DNA of 64,000 nt from Paenibacillus albus. Lineage in GTDB: Bacteria > Bacillota > Bacilli > Paenibacillales > Paenibacillaceae. The notes beneath the pieces were generated by a model. The model was not told the origin of the DNA, did no database searches, and worked only from the letters and a program-made list of their open reading frames with translations. Below, piece after piece: positions 49,217-57,997 of the stretch (its first letter is position 1; each line of letters starts with the position of its first letter). The stretch spans positions 2,060,501 through 2,124,500 of the forward strand of contig NZ_CP034437.1 of NCBI RefSeq assembly GCF_003952225.1, given 5' to 3'. The position numbers were made by a program, and so were the translations under genes.

Positions 49217-51988
49217 TTATTTGATGAAACCAATGCTAACAATCTCGAACTCGCCGACAGAGACGGTCGCGGAATCACTGCCGTTGCCATTGCCCAGACG
49301 CGCATCAGAAGCATCCTCAAGAATGTTGCTCGGATAGAACTCGCGATGCGATGGGGAGCTTACGGTTAGCTCGGCTGGCTGGCCGGATAGGTTGTACCAG
49401 CGGGCGATCCAGTCGCCGCGGTCTTCGCTCACCTTGAGGCTGGAAAGCGCTAAGCCGGATGCGCCAGTCGTGCTCCAGCTCAGCAGGCTGTGCTGGGCAG
49501 GGAGGCTGCCGCTATGAACGCCAGTTTGGCTGACGGTGAGCGGAACCTGGAAGCCGTATGCTTGCTGGTATGCTGCGAAGCGATCGCTAGCACCTGCGAC
49601 TTCATCTGCACCCTCGCCGCCGTGTGGAATGATCATCCACTCTGCTTCGTTGTCGCCAAGGCACTGCGCTTCTGGTGTCGCGAACACGCCCCAGTCGCCA
49701 AGCTCGCCAACGGAGCGAAGCATCGTTACGGCGATCGTGCCTTTGCCATCACGCAGCACTTCGTACTCATTGAGGCCTTTATTCGCAATGGTCAACCCGC
49801 GACCTGCTTGATGCACATCGACAAAAGCACTCTGGTGCTGGGCGTTGCTCGGGTTTTGCCATTCCACTTCCGGCTGCGTCTGGCGTTCTGCGACTTCGAA
49901 GATTGAGTCAGCGAAGTGGGTGGATGCCGTAACATCGGACGGGAAGAGGACGCGCAGGCGCTGATCCTTCGCCGGATTGCTAATGCGCGCATGCACGCGT
50001 ACACCTGATTCGGAACGGCTCAAGCTGACGCGAGTGACAATCTTCATCGTCACAAGCTTGCTCGAACGCTGTGCCTTACGGTCAAGGAACGGAATCATCG
50101 TAGCAATCTCCGCTTGAAGCCGCTCATCGGCACTCTCCGGAATTTCGAACGTATGCGTAATTTCAAAAGCCGCCCGATAGGCAGTATCTTCAACCTGCAC
50201 GATCGAAGCCGGAAGTCCTTGCGTCGTAATCGCTTGATCTCCATTCGGCTGTTTGAAAATATATTCGTTGCCAATATCCCCAACGTTCTCGTAATAGCCG
50301 AGGCCAGTGAAGGTTTGACCCGTGCGTTTATCAAGCAGCGTCAAGCTGCCGTCTGCTTCAATTGCGACACGAAGTGAATCATTCTCTAGTGTGTTCGGCT
50401 GTGTAATGAGCGAAGCTGGAGCGGCAGCGGTAGCAGCTTCCCCAGGCACCCATGCGAAGGTCGAATAGCCCATCGCAGGAAGGCTAGCCGCTTCGAACGT
50501 CACTTCAATGACGCGGGCGAAGTACGGCTGTCTGAATCTGTCGCTCGGCAAGTCATAGTTAAAGCGAACGCCTTTATCGACAACAGTGAAGTCGATTCGC
50601 TCACCTGTATGGTTAACGAGGTAGCCGTCTGCTGTCGATTGTTCCGCAACGAATGCTGCAGTCGCATCCGGCGTCTCGCCGTGCTTGAAGTAGCGGCGCT
50701 CCAGCTCAAGCTCTACCGTCACGACGCCGGAAGCACTATATCCGCTCGTGCTATAGACAACGAACGGTGCAGCCGCCGCGCTGATCGAAGCGAAGCCGGA
50801 TGTATCGACCTGCTCGCTGAGGTGAGCAGCGCTGTCCGCGATGACCGATGCGGCTACGCCTTTGCTCTTCTCGAAGCGAGTCTTCATCTCGTGGTACACT
50901 TCGTCGACGCTGCAGCCGCAGATGCTGTCATGCGGATGGTTCTGCATGAGCGTTCTCCAAGCATAGTTCAACAGTCCGTGAGGGTAAGGACGTCCCGCCG
51001 ATTGGGCGAATGCCGCGAGCGGCTCAGCGACCTTCTCCAGTATTGTCTGCCCTTGTTGGTTGAGCTGCTTAATATAGACACGCGCAGAAGCAGTATTCAC
51101 AAGCGTGAACCAGCCGTCTGTCCGCTGACCGCGCAACTCGCCCTGAATGGTGCTGAGCGATTCCGGAAGGGAAGCCTGAACGGCTTTCGTATAGTCATCA
51201 TAATTGGAATGAATGAATTCGTAATCCGGGTACAGCTCGCGAGCCGTTCTCAGCGCAGCAGACAGATTCGCCTGCGGCGGCTGATGATCGCAGCCGTTCA
51301 TGAACAATAGATGCGGCGTTGAAGCGAATTTCGACGCATTGGCAATCGCATTGTCCCAATATCTGCGAGCCGCTTCCGGCTCTTCTGGAATTTCCATGCC
51401 GTTGTGATACCAGTTGGCGAACAGAATGCCGAGCACTCGCGAGCCGTCCGGCGACTCCCAGTACATTTCGGAGAACGGTGATTCTAGATCGCCCGCTTCC
51501 GCTACGCTGTTATTGAAGCCAGTCGCTCTAACGCCGCGGCCGAAGACAGCTGTCGTAATGCCGGCCTGCTTGCATAGCTGCGCCGCCTGCCCCATATTGC
51601 CGAAGGAGTCAGGGAAATAGCCAAGCTTCGATACTGGCCCGAATGCACGCGCATCGCGGTGGCCGATCTGCATGTTCCGGACATTCGCTTCGCTGCTTGT
51701 CAGAAACTCATCCTGCAAAATGTACCAAGGTCCAGCAGATAAGCGCCCTTCCTGCACAAGCTGAACGAGCTTTTCCCGCTTCTCCGGGTAAACCTGCAAA
51801 TAGTCGTCGAGCACGATCGTCTGACCGTCGAGATAAAAGCTCTTATAATCCGGATCTTGATCCATAATGTCGAGCAGTTGATCCATCGTCTGAATAAGCT
51901 TGGCGTGATGCGCCTCGTAAGGCATATACCATTCCCGATCCCAGTGGGTATGCGAGATGACATGAATGACTGCTTTTGGCGTTGTCAT
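49217..51988 (-). CDS. Alpha-mannosidase, GH38
   Basis: 923 residues, within the bacterial GH38 range. The zinc-binding start VISHTHWDREWYMPY and LDGQTIVLDDYLQVYPE are diagnostic; LGYFPDSFGNMGQAAQL contains the catalytic Asp, and LLFMNGCDHQPPQ the further zinc ligands. A middle domain and a long beta-sandwich C-terminus follow. There is no signal peptide, so it acts in the cytoplasm on imported mannosides, for example N-glycan fragments. GGAGGA precedes the ATG. The promoter carries two AT-rich elements shared with the promoter of the adjacent GntR-LacI-type regulator, which is the likely repressor. Confidence 0.95.
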   Translation of the reverse strand: MTTPKAVIHVISHTHWDREWYMPYEAHHAKLIQTMDQLLDIMDQDPDYKSFYLDGQTIVLDDYLQVYPEKREKLVQLVQEGRLSAGPWYILQDEFLTSSEANVRNMQIGHRDARAFGPVSKLGYFPDSFGNMGQAAQLCKQAGITTAVFGRGVRATGFNNSVAEAGDLESPFSEMYWESPDGSRVLGILFANWYHNGMEIPEEPEAARRYWDNAIANASKFASTPHLLFMNGCDHQPPQANLSAALRTARELYPDYEFIHSNYDDYTKAVQASLPESLSTIQGELRGQRTDGWFTLVNTASARVYIKQLNQQGQTILEKVAEPLAAFAQSAGRPYPHGLLNYAWRTLMQNHPHDSICGCSVDEVYHEMKTRFEKSKGVAASVIADSAAHLSEQVDTSGFASISAAAAPFVVYSTSGYSASGVVTVELELERRYFKHGETPDATAAFVAEQSTADGYLVNHTGERIDFTVVDKGVRFNYDLPSDRFRQPYFARVIEVTFEAASLPAMGYSTFAWVPGEAATAAAPASLITQPNTLENDSLRVAIEADGSLTLLDKRTGQTFTGLGYYENVGDIGNEYIFKQPNGDQAITTQGLPASIVQVEDTAYRAAFEITHTFEIPESADERLQAEIATMIPFLDRKAQRSSKLVTMKIVTRVSLSRSESGVRVHARISNPAKDQRLRVLFPSDVTASTHFADSIFEVAERQTQPEVEWQNPSNAQHQSAFVDVHQAGRGLTIANKGLNEYEVLRDGKGTIAVTMLRSVGELGDWGVFATPEAQCLGDNEAEWMIIPHGGEGADEVAGASDRFAAYQQAYGFQVPLTVSQTGVHSGSLPAQHSLLSWSTTGASGLALSSLKVSEDRGDWIARWYNLSGQPAELTVSSPSHREFYPSNILEDASDARLGNGNGSDSATVSVGEFEIVSIGFIK

Positions 51989-52019
51989 AGTGGGGGATTC
52001 CTCCTAAAATACGAATAAA

Positions 52020-52071
52020 GTATATTTTAATAATAACGAAGTCCGATTTTCTTGTAAATTAAAATATATAC
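52020..52071 (-). promoter_or_regulatory. Alpha-mannosidase promoter and operator
   Basis: On the minus strand TTTACA (52058-52053), 17 bp, TATTAT (52035-52030). The inverted AT-rich elements GTATATTTTAATA (52020-52032) and ATTAAAATATATAC (52058-52071) flank and touch the two boxes. The same TATATTTTAAT core recurs in the regulator promoter at 53371. Confidence 0.7.
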
Positions 52072-52099
52072 AAAAAACCCGTAACCTGGCGGTAACGGG
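52072..52099 (-). terminator. Terminator of the GntR-LacI-type regulator gene
   Basis: On the minus strand CCCGTTACC-GCCA-GGTTACGGG (one mismatch) followed by six T. It stops regulator transcripts just ahead of the mannosidase promoter. Confidence 0.7.
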
Positions 52100-52153
52100 G
52101 GAGACAGAGTATTTATCAATAGAGCTTATCCATTGTCTAGTGACTAATCACGA

Positions 52154-53335
52154 TCATAACGGAGGTACACTAGTCGATTGTCTGGCGATCAGTTTCGTAC
52201 TTAATACAAGCTTGTTGTTATTGCTGTCTTGTCCGCGCTCCGGGGCTAAGACGAGCTTCGCTGCTTCGCGGCCGATGCTGTAGAAGTCCTGCTCGATCGT
52301 TGTCAGCGGCACTTCCAGATGCTCGGTGAAGGAGAGATTGTCGAAGCCGGTAATCGACAGCTTCTCCGGTACGGCGACGCCCGCTTGCAGCGCAGCCTTC
52401 AGCAGCCTTGTGGCGGTATAATCATTCACGACAACGGCAGCCGTTGGCGCCGGATCAAGCGAAAGCAGCCTGGAGAGCATGAACTCGCCTTCTTGCGCCG
52501 GGTCTGCGAGCAGCTCGCCATATTCAGTGGTCGTGCCAATGTCCTCGATGTTGATTAGCCACTCCGGCAATGGCGGAATGCCAGCCTCGATAAGCGCGTT
52601 GCAGTAGCCTTTGTACCGGTCGCTGACGGATACGGCTTCTTTCCAAGATTGGCAGACGAAGGCGATCCGGCTATGGCCAAGCTTAATAAGATGCGATGCG
52701 AGATTATAGCCCGCTTCTACGTTGTTGGAGATGACGAGCGGCGCATCCAAGCCTTCGATATTGCGGTCGATGAGGGCGAACGGAATGCCTTCAATAGTAA
52801 GGCTGCTGAAGACGTCGATGTTCTTGTAGCTGGATACCGGATAAACGATAATGCCGCTCACGCGGTCCTTGGTCAGCTTCTGGATAATGCTGCGCTCGAC
52901 GCTGTCATCGTATTTGGAATTATGGAAGGTGACGTAAAGCCCTTGCTTCGCGCATTCTTCTTCCACCCCGCGAAAGATCTCATAGCCTACCGTTTCGCTA
53001 AAAGGCATAACGAGCGAGATGACAGGCACCGCAAGGGGAGAGGATGGGGCAGCAAGATCCGAATCGGATGCAGCACCAGATCGAGATTCCGCTTGTGCAA
53101 GCTGCAAAGGCTCCGGACGCTCGGTGACGAACGTGCCTGCTTTCTTAATCCGCTTAATCAGGCCGTTTGCCTCCAGCTGGCGCATGGCATTGGTCACCGT
53201 AATGGCGCTAACGCCGAACTGCTCTGCGATCTCAGGTCCTGTCGGCAGCTTATCGCCTGCTTGCAGCTGACCGGTTCCGATCTGATCGGTATAGTGATCA
53301 ATAATGATTTGATAGCGAGGTTTACGTTCGCTCAA
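52154..53335 (-). CDS. GntR-family regulator with LacI/periplasmic-binding-type sensor (AraR-like)
   Basis: About 393 residues from TTG 53335. N-terminal GntR winged helix: GQLQAGDKLPTGPEIAEQFGVSAITVTNAMRQLEANGLIKR and GTFVTERP; an Ala/Ser-rich linker; then a sugar-binding LacI-type domain with VISLVMPFSETVGYEIFRGVEEEC, SGIIVYPVSS, PFALIDRNIEG, HSRIAFVCQS and ITGFDNLSFTEHLEVPLTTIEQ. This is the build of B. subtilis AraR. The ATG at 53365 would lie upstream of the predicted transcription start, while GGAGGAG is 7 nt ahead of the TTG. It should repress the alpha-mannosidase and itself until a sugar binds. Confidence 0.92.
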   Translation of the reverse strand: MSERKPRYQIIIDHYTDQIGTGQLQAGDKLPTGPEIAEQFGVSAITVTNAMRQLEANGLIKRIKKAGTFVTERPEPLQLAQAESRSGAASDSDLAAPSSPLAVPVISLVMPFSETVGYEIFRGVEEECAKQGLYVTFHNSKYDDSVERSIIQKLTKDRVSGIIVYPVSSYKNIDVFSSLTIEGIPFALIDRNIEGLDAPLVISNNVEAGYNLASHLIKLGHSRIAFVCQSWKEAVSVSDRYKGYCNALIEAGIPPLPEWLINIEDIGTTTEYGELLADPAQEGEFMLSRLLSLDPAPTAAVVVNDYTATRLLKAALQAGVAVPEKLSITGFDNLSFTEHLEVPLTTIEQDFYSIGREAAKLVLAPERGQDSNNNKLVLSTKLIARQSTSVPPL

Positions 53336-53366
53336 GAGTGCTCCTCCAACTTTGTGCCGATGCATT

Positions 53367-53394
53367 ATTATATATTTTAATTAGTATACGGCAA
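53367..53394 (-). promoter_or_regulatory. Promoter and operator of the GntR-LacI-type regulator gene
   Basis: On the minus strand TTGCCG, 16 bp, TATAAT (53372-53367). The spacer is filled by TATATTTTAATTAGTATA (53371-53388, plus-strand reading), which shares TATATTTTAAT with both elements at the mannosidase promoter. Autoregulation is inferred. Confidence 0.65.
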
Positions 53395-53438
53395 GGTCGG
53401 CGATATGCACAATAGCAGGAAAATGGAGGGAGAAAAGC

Positions 53439-53469
53439 AAAAACGCAGTAACCTCTCGGTTATCTGCGT
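53439..53469 (-). terminator. Terminator of the cupredoxin gene
   Basis: On the minus strand ACGCAGATAACC-GAGA-GGTTACTGCGT (one bulge) followed by TTTTGCTTTT, 26 bp past the cupredoxin stop. Confidence 0.75.
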
Positions 53470-53494
53470 CTCATTCTGCCCGTATAATTGATTA

Positions 53495-53950
53495 CTAAGC
53501 TTCATCTACAATAATGGTGCCCTTCATATCACGGTGTCCGGAGCCGCACATCACGGAGCAATGGAACTCGAAGGTGCCGGCGTTCGCCGCATCGAATTCA
53601 GCGCTGCCGTTGCCTTGAATGTTAACGTTGTAGTCAGGGATGGTGAAGCCGTGGCCGCCGTCGTCGCTTGCGAGCGTAATCTTCACATGCTCGCCTTTCT
53701 TAACATGAATTTCCTTCTGATCGTACTCGAAATCTTTGGCCCCGAGCTTAATCTCATGTGTCGCGCCTGATGACGCGCTGTCTGCCTTTTTTGTATTGTT
53801 GGTTGAGTTGTTCGCGGTGGTGGTATTAGATGTTGTATTGCTGCTGCTTGAGTTCGTGCTGTTCGAATTCGAATTGCTGCTTCCGCAAGCGCTGGCAATG
53901 GCTGCTGTAATGATAAGCGCCAAGATCAGCACACCTGTTTTTGCCTTCAC
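53495..53950 (-). CDS. Cupredoxin-domain lipoprotein with a CuA-like copper site
   Basis: 151 residues. Lipoprotein signal with IASAC (Cys22), a linker of about 40 residues made almost only of Ser, Asn and Thr, then a cupredoxin domain: KKGEHVKITL, DDGGHGFTIP with the first His ligand, and FEFHCSVMCGSGHRDMKG with the pattern CxxxCxxxHxxM of CuA centres (cytochrome oxidase subunit II, nitrous oxide reductase). It is a stand-alone domain without membrane helices, unlike oxidase subunit II. It may carry electrons or copper at the cell surface. No oxidase gene is near. GGGAG lies before the ATG. Confidence 0.88.
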   Translation of the reverse strand: MKAKTGVLILALIITAAIASACGSSNSNSNSTNSSSSNTTSNTTTANNSTNNTKKADSASSGATHEIKLGAKDFEYDQKEIHVKKGEHVKITLASDDGGHGFTIPDYNVNIQGNGSAEFDAANAGTFEFHCSVMCGSGHRDMKGTIIVDEA

Positions 53951-54072
53951 GATTATATCACTCCCTCAAAGGTTGGCTACATTTTCCATTCTAGCAGAGC
54001 TACATTAAAATAGTATGAAAGGAACGATTCCATTTGTGGAGAACTTACGGAGAAAGTGGAGGGGGCCCCGCG

Positions 54073-55155
54073 ATGCCAATTGGCCGTGCAACGAGGTTGC
54101 TGACTGACGTAGATAGGGCGAATCCTTTTGCCAGCGATGGCGAGTTTAGACGGTTCATGGTAAGTATCTACTACCCCTCTGCGCAAGCGGATGCCACGCT
54201 GCCGCTGCCGGTTTATCCGCAATTGTTCGAGCCGGGGCAAGCGGCAGCGCTCGCTTTCCTGCGCAGCAACGGCGTTGATCCGGCGTATATCGCTTCCTTA
54301 CAAACGGACATATATAACGAAGCCGAATTGGCAGATGCCAATCTTGAGAATGCAGCATCCTATCCCATCGTCATTCTATCGCCTGCCTTCGGCATTGAGC
54401 GGGATATGTACTCGTTCGCGGTGCGGAAGCTGGTGCGGAGCGGGTTCATTGTGCTGACCGTCGGCGCTACCTACGAGTCGGTGTTCACGGTATTTCCGGA
54501 CGGGGAGAAGATTGCGCAGCTTCCTTCCTTAACGAATCTTCAACTGACGGATTGGCAGAGCTGGAACTCGCTGCTGGAGGTGCGCGTGCAGGACCTTACT
54601 TTTGTGCTGAATCAGCTAGAGGTGATGAATAAGCAGGACGCACTGCTTCGAAACCGGCTTAATCTACAGCAGGTTGGTATAGCAGGACATTCACTTGGCG
54701 GTGCTGCCGTGTACCATGTTTTGGGCAGAAGCTCTGCTGTAAAAGCAGCGGCATTGCTCGATCCAAGTCTTCATATGCTCGGCTCCGTCAGCGTACAAGT
54801 AACATCTCCCGTGCTGCTCATGCGCCAAAATGCATCCACATATGAAATGCTGCTCAGCAGCGGCTGGTCCGAGTCGCTTGCCAGCGAGACGATAGCAGGC
54901 CAGCGGCAGCTAGCCGATGTTCTGACAGGTTATCAATGCTTTGTGCGCATCCACGGCGCGAATCATCTCTCGTTCAGCGACGTGCCTCTATTTATGTCGG
55001 ACGCGGGCATCGCGAAGAAGCATGAGCTGATTGGCACCGTAATTGCCGACTTCATGAAGGAGCATGTCTGCGGTGCAGCGGGGCAGTTTGCGAAGCGGGT
55101 TCAGACTTCTGCAGGGCTAAGTGTGATTCGGAGTGACGGGCATTCGGCAAGTTAG
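54073..55155 (+). CDS. Alpha/beta hydrolase, platelet-activating-factor acetylhydrolase-like
   Basis: About 360 residues from the ATG at 54073, where GGAGGGGG lies 7 nt upstream; the longer frame from a TTG at 54034 lacks a site. MVSIYYPS at an early strand, YPIVILSPAFGIERDMYSFAVRKLVRSGFIVLTV, the nucleophile elbow GIAGHSLGGAAVYHVLG (Ser), AALLDPSLHML (Asp) and IHGANHLSFSD (His) make a complete triad; the layout is that of plasma PAF-acetylhydrolase-like esterases. No signal peptide. Esterase or lipase activity is expected; the substrate is unknown. Confidence 0.85.
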   Translation: MPIGRATRLLTDVDRANPFASDGEFRRFMVSIYYPSAQADATLPLPVYPQLFEPGQAAALAFLRSNGVDPAYIASLQTDIYNEAELADANLENAASYPIVILSPAFGIERDMYSFAVRKLVRSGFIVLTVGATYESVFTVFPDGEKIAQLPSLTNLQLTDWQSWNSLLEVRVQDLTFVLNQLEVMNKQDALLRNRLNLQQVGIAGHSLGGAAVYHVLGRSSAVKAAALLDPSLHMLGSVSVQVTSPVLLMRQNASTYEMLLSSGWSESLASETIAGQRQLADVLTGYQCFVRIHGANHLSFSDVPLFMSDAGIAKKHELIGTVIADFMKEHVCGAAGQFAKRVQTSAGLSVIRSDGHSAS

Positions 55156-55253
55156 TAGTTTAGGAGGCATAACCTGCAACCTTACTTGCATCGTTGGCGT
55201 CTTAGGTGTGAATAAGAGATGTCCAATATGTGGTAGAACAGGAGCGTATTCAC

Positions 55254-56705
55254 ATGAAGAAGGTTATCATTCCCGCAATACTCGCCACGAGTCTGCTTAC
55301 ATTTTCCTTAGGAGGAGCTCATGCTAATGCTGCCGAAGCAGCGAGCAATTCCACGATTTCAGATTATGGCATCGATTCTCTGATTAAGACGGACGGCACC
55401 TATTGGATCTGGGGGCAGAACCATTCCGTTCCGACTCAAATCCATGAGCTCTCGGATGTAGCAGCTTCTTATGCGGATCGGGTCATTGTGAAGAAGGACT
55501 TGTCTGTCTGGCACTGGGAACCGACATCATTAGCGACTGCATATAAGGTGGAGCCTATCCCTGCTTTGACGGATATCGCTTCGATTACAGATGCGTGGGA
55601 GAAGACTTTTATCATCGAGAAGGATGGCGACGTCTTCGTTACACCGCGACTGAATGGGATGACGCTGGACTGGAGCAGTATGAAGCAAGTTGACGGACTC
55701 GATCATGTGAAGAATATAAGTCTCTTTATCGAAGCGCCAAGCTATAATCAGCAGCAGCTCTTTCTAAAGACCGACGGAACCGTATGGAGGAGTGAGGGGA
55801 AGCTCGGCGAGGTGCATCAGGTTGCTAATCTTGATCACGTCGCAGATGTAAGCGGCAAGTTCGCTCTCAAGCAGGACGGGACCGTTTGGGCAGTAGATAC
55901 GAGCTCTGCGACCAAGCTGCCGGAAGCATCTGATATTCAGATGATCAGAAGCAACGGAACTTCAACGGTGGCGATAGACAAGCAATCGCATCTCTGGTTC
56001 TGGGGAGCGACGTTCACTGGCATGTCGGACGGAACGGTTCTGCACGATCATACGCCGACGCAGCTTACGAGCTTGAGCGGGGTAACCGATGCTTTTGTCG
56101 TGGAGCGTACGCTGCTTGCTTTGACCAAGGATGGCCGTATGTATAGCACGTCGATTGATTTGGAGAAGATGGCCGTTGCCCCTCGATTCGAGCTTCTGAC
56201 GGCTAATATTAGCAGCGCGAAAGCCGGATACCGCCATCTCATTATGCAGAAGAAAGACGGTACGCTGTGGGGATGGGGAGTCAACAAAGAAGCCATGCTT
56301 GGTAATGGAGACTACGAGTTTCAGCACACAACACCGGTGGCTGTCCAGAAACCGATAACGGTCGAACTAAACGGAGACAACATTGCGCTGAGCAACGGTG
56401 TCATCATTCAAGAGGGGCAAGCCTTCATTCCGCTTCGATCGATCTTCGAGAAGATGGGAGCGTCGGTCAAATGGGATCTCTATAGTAAAAAAGCGACCAT
56501 TCAGAGCAAGGATGCTTCCACTCAAATCGAAATCAATTTCATGTCGAGCAATCACATGCTGAATGGAAAAACGATCAAGATGAGCGTTGAGCCTTTTATT
56601 GTTAATGGCTCTGTCTATTTGCCGCTACGTTTCATTAGCGAATCGCTTGGCGCAAAAGTGGATTGGGTGCAGCAGGAGAGCCGCATTGCGATTACGATGA
56701 AATAG
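55254..56705 (+). CDS. Secreted RCC1-like repeat protein with copper-amine-oxidase-N-like domain
   Basis: 483 residues from the ATG at 55254, with AGGAG 8 nt upstream. A signal peptide (KKVIIPAILATSLLTFSLGGAHANA) is followed by about 330 residues of RCC1-type propeller repeats (LIKTDGTYWIWGQN, FLKTDGTVWRS, ALKQDGTVWAV, KKDGTLWGWGVN) and a C-terminal domain with IPLRSIFEKMGASVKWD and LPLRFISESLGAKVDW, the paired motifs of the copper amine oxidase N-like (stalk) domain. Such modules are common surface proteins of Paenibacillus and probably bind the wall or a polymer. It stands alone. Confidence 0.9.
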   Translation: MKKVIIPAILATSLLTFSLGGAHANAAEAASNSTISDYGIDSLIKTDGTYWIWGQNHSVPTQIHELSDVAASYADRVIVKKDLSVWHWEPTSLATAYKVEPIPALTDIASITDAWEKTFIIEKDGDVFVTPRLNGMTLDWSSMKQVDGLDHVKNISLFIEAPSYNQQQLFLKTDGTVWRSEGKLGEVHQVANLDHVADVSGKFALKQDGTVWAVDTSSATKLPEASDIQMIRSNGTSTVAIDKQSHLWFWGATFTGMSDGTVLHDHTPTQLTSLSGVTDAFVVERTLLALTKDGRMYSTSIDLEKMAVAPRFELLTANISSAKAGYRHLIMQKKDGTLWGWGVNKEAMLGNGDYEFQHTTPVAVQKPITVELNGDNIALSNGVIIQEGQAFIPLRSIFEKMGASVKWDLYSKKATIQSKDASTQIEINFMSSNHMLNGKTIKMSVEPFIVNGSVYLPLRFISESLGAKVDWVQQESRIAITMK

Positions 56706-56809
56706 TAATAATTGTAGTTACCCTTAACATTCGTTTGTGCAAATACGCATCTATCCCCTTCCTCTATGAGCGGACAATCATATCCTATAGAGAAAGAATA
56801 GGGAGGTAG

Positions 56810-57319
56810 GTGGTCAGGCTGGCTAACCAGTTACTGGACATGCGGTTGTCGGTGCACTCGAATACGAGCGGCGGCGATACGGAGCTGACGAATACGCCGC
56901 TGTTGATCGGCGATATCGGGCTGCAAACCGCAGGTGTAGCTTCTATTAATGCAAGCAATGCTCGCGTATTGTTGACGGGCACGGTTTCCGTTGCTAAGTT
57001 TTATGATCCTGATGTCGTCGTGTTAACCGAAGAGGCTATCCTCGCCTCGTTCATAACAATTACCATTGAGCGGGGCGGAACGGAGATTGCCGGTTCGGGG
57101 ACGGTAATCTGGGAGGAAATTGTGGCTGTAGGCTTAGCTGAATTGACGATTGCGCCGCTAAGCATTAATGCGGGGGATTTTCCTCCTGCTGCATCCGTTT
57201 TAACCGGACAAATTCGTTATACGATGTTCATAAGCGTGGACAATCCGTTCTACTCGTATCGGTTCGAGCTGAGCGGCCCAGCTGTGCTGAACGGGATCGC
57301 CGCGGCCGGAACGACATAG
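56810..57319 (+). CDS. Uncharacterised beta-rich protein (paralogue of the convergent gene)
   Basis: 169 residues from GTG 56810, or 166 from a CTG at 56819. No cysteine or signal peptide; mainly alternating hydrophobic/Thr/Ser strands (ARVLLTGTVSVAKFYDP, SFITITIERGGTEIAGSG, GQIRYTMFISVD). Its start aligns with the protein on the other strand: LANQLLDMRLS...TPLLIGDIGLQTAG against LSKLLDARTS...TPTKIGVVGLNVTG. A jelly-roll or other beta-sandwich fold, maybe a spore or capsid-like surface part, can only be guessed. The ribosome site GGGAGG is 3 nt from the GTG (too close) and 12 nt from the CTG; AGGTGG is 5 nt from the CTG. Confidence 0.7.
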   Translation: MVRLANQLLDMRLSVHSNTSGGDTELTNTPLLIGDIGLQTAGVASINASNARVLLTGTVSVAKFYDPDVVVLTEEAILASFITITIERGGTEIAGSGTVIWEEIVAVGLAELTIAPLSINAGDFPPAASVLTGQIRYTMFISVDNPFYSYRFELSGPAVLNGIAAAGTT

Positions 57320-57327
57320 AACGATGA

Positions 57328-57365
57328 GATGACTCCTGTACGTGACGGGAGTCATCTTTATTTTG
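57328..57365 (+). terminator. Terminator between the convergent paralogues
   Basis: GATGACTCC/GGAGTCATC, a 9-bp perfect stem with an 11-base loop, followed by TTTATTTT, 9 bp past the plus-strand stop. Confidence 0.85.
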
Positions 57366-57375
57366 CGCAATCGCG

Positions 57376-57807
57376 TTAATCCGAGAATGCACTGGCATTA
57401 AAGCTCTCAGGGCCGATACGCGTACATTCTTCAGACGAAAATAAAAAGAGCGAATAGACAAGCTCATGCGAAGCGGGAAAAGGAACATTGTAATCGGAAG
57501 CGATCAGATGGAGAACTTTAATGCCGGACTCGGCTTGACTGAACTCGTAGCGAGTGTAGCCGACAATCGGGTCCGTTGGCAGTAGGCCTCTGATGGCGCC
57601 AATCGCAACGACCTTGCCGCCTGGCTGCTTCTCCGGAATATCGATGGCGGCTATGCCGGACAGCTGCACACGGATAATGCCGGCTGCTCCGGTGACGTTT
57701 AGTCCGACCACACCGATCTTGGTTGGTGTATCGGCAGGCAGCAGGATGCTGATCGAATTGCCGTTGGAAGCATTTTGGGAGGTGCGGGCGTCTAGTAATT
57801 TGCTCAG
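57376..57807 (-). CDS. Uncharacterised beta-rich protein (second paralogue)
   Basis: 143 residues from a CTG at 57807, or 160 from a GTG at 57858. The strong ribosome site AAGGAGGG sits 8 nt before the CTG, inside the longer frame, whereas the GTG has none, so the shorter form is favoured. Beta-strand pattern: IGVVGLNVTGAAGIIRVQLSGIAAIDIP, GGKVVAIGAIRG, IVGYTRYEFSQ, HELVYSLFLFSSE. It resembles the convergent protein over the first 60 residues. Function unknown. It is transcribed towards its paralogue, with a shared terminator in between. Confidence 0.7.
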   Translation of the reverse strand: MSKLLDARTSQNASNGNSISILLPADTPTKIGVVGLNVTGAAGIIRVQLSGIAAIDIPEKQPGGKVVAIGAIRGLLPTDPIVGYTRYEFSQAESGIKVLHLIASDYNVPFPASHELVYSLFLFSSEECTRIGPESFNASAFSD

Positions 57808-57912
57808 GGGACATCCCTCCTTTGTGCTAGCGTATGCAGCCTTGTCCACATTGCTCACGGCAGCAGCTAGCTGATGAGAAAATATGGATACTAGTGGTAT
57901 TAATGTATCCGA

Positions 57913-57969
57913 TTAACAAAACATACATATACGGAAAACATCCTCTTAATAGAAGTGCATTAGTATAAA
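57913..57969 (+). promoter_or_regulatory. Pho box (four repeats) and promoter of the alkaline phosphatase gene
   Basis: TTAACA (57913), TACATA (57924), AAAACA (57935) and TTAATA (57946) are exactly 11 bp apart with 5-bp gaps, the geometry of the B. subtilis PhoP site TT(A/T/C)A(C/T)A-N5. TATAAA (57964-57969) follows as a -10, so the array covers the -35 region, as at PhoP-activated promoters. Two repeats match well; two have two mismatches. Confidence 0.7.
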
Positions 57970-57997
57970 CCCGTAACTATTATTAGGAGGTAGAATA

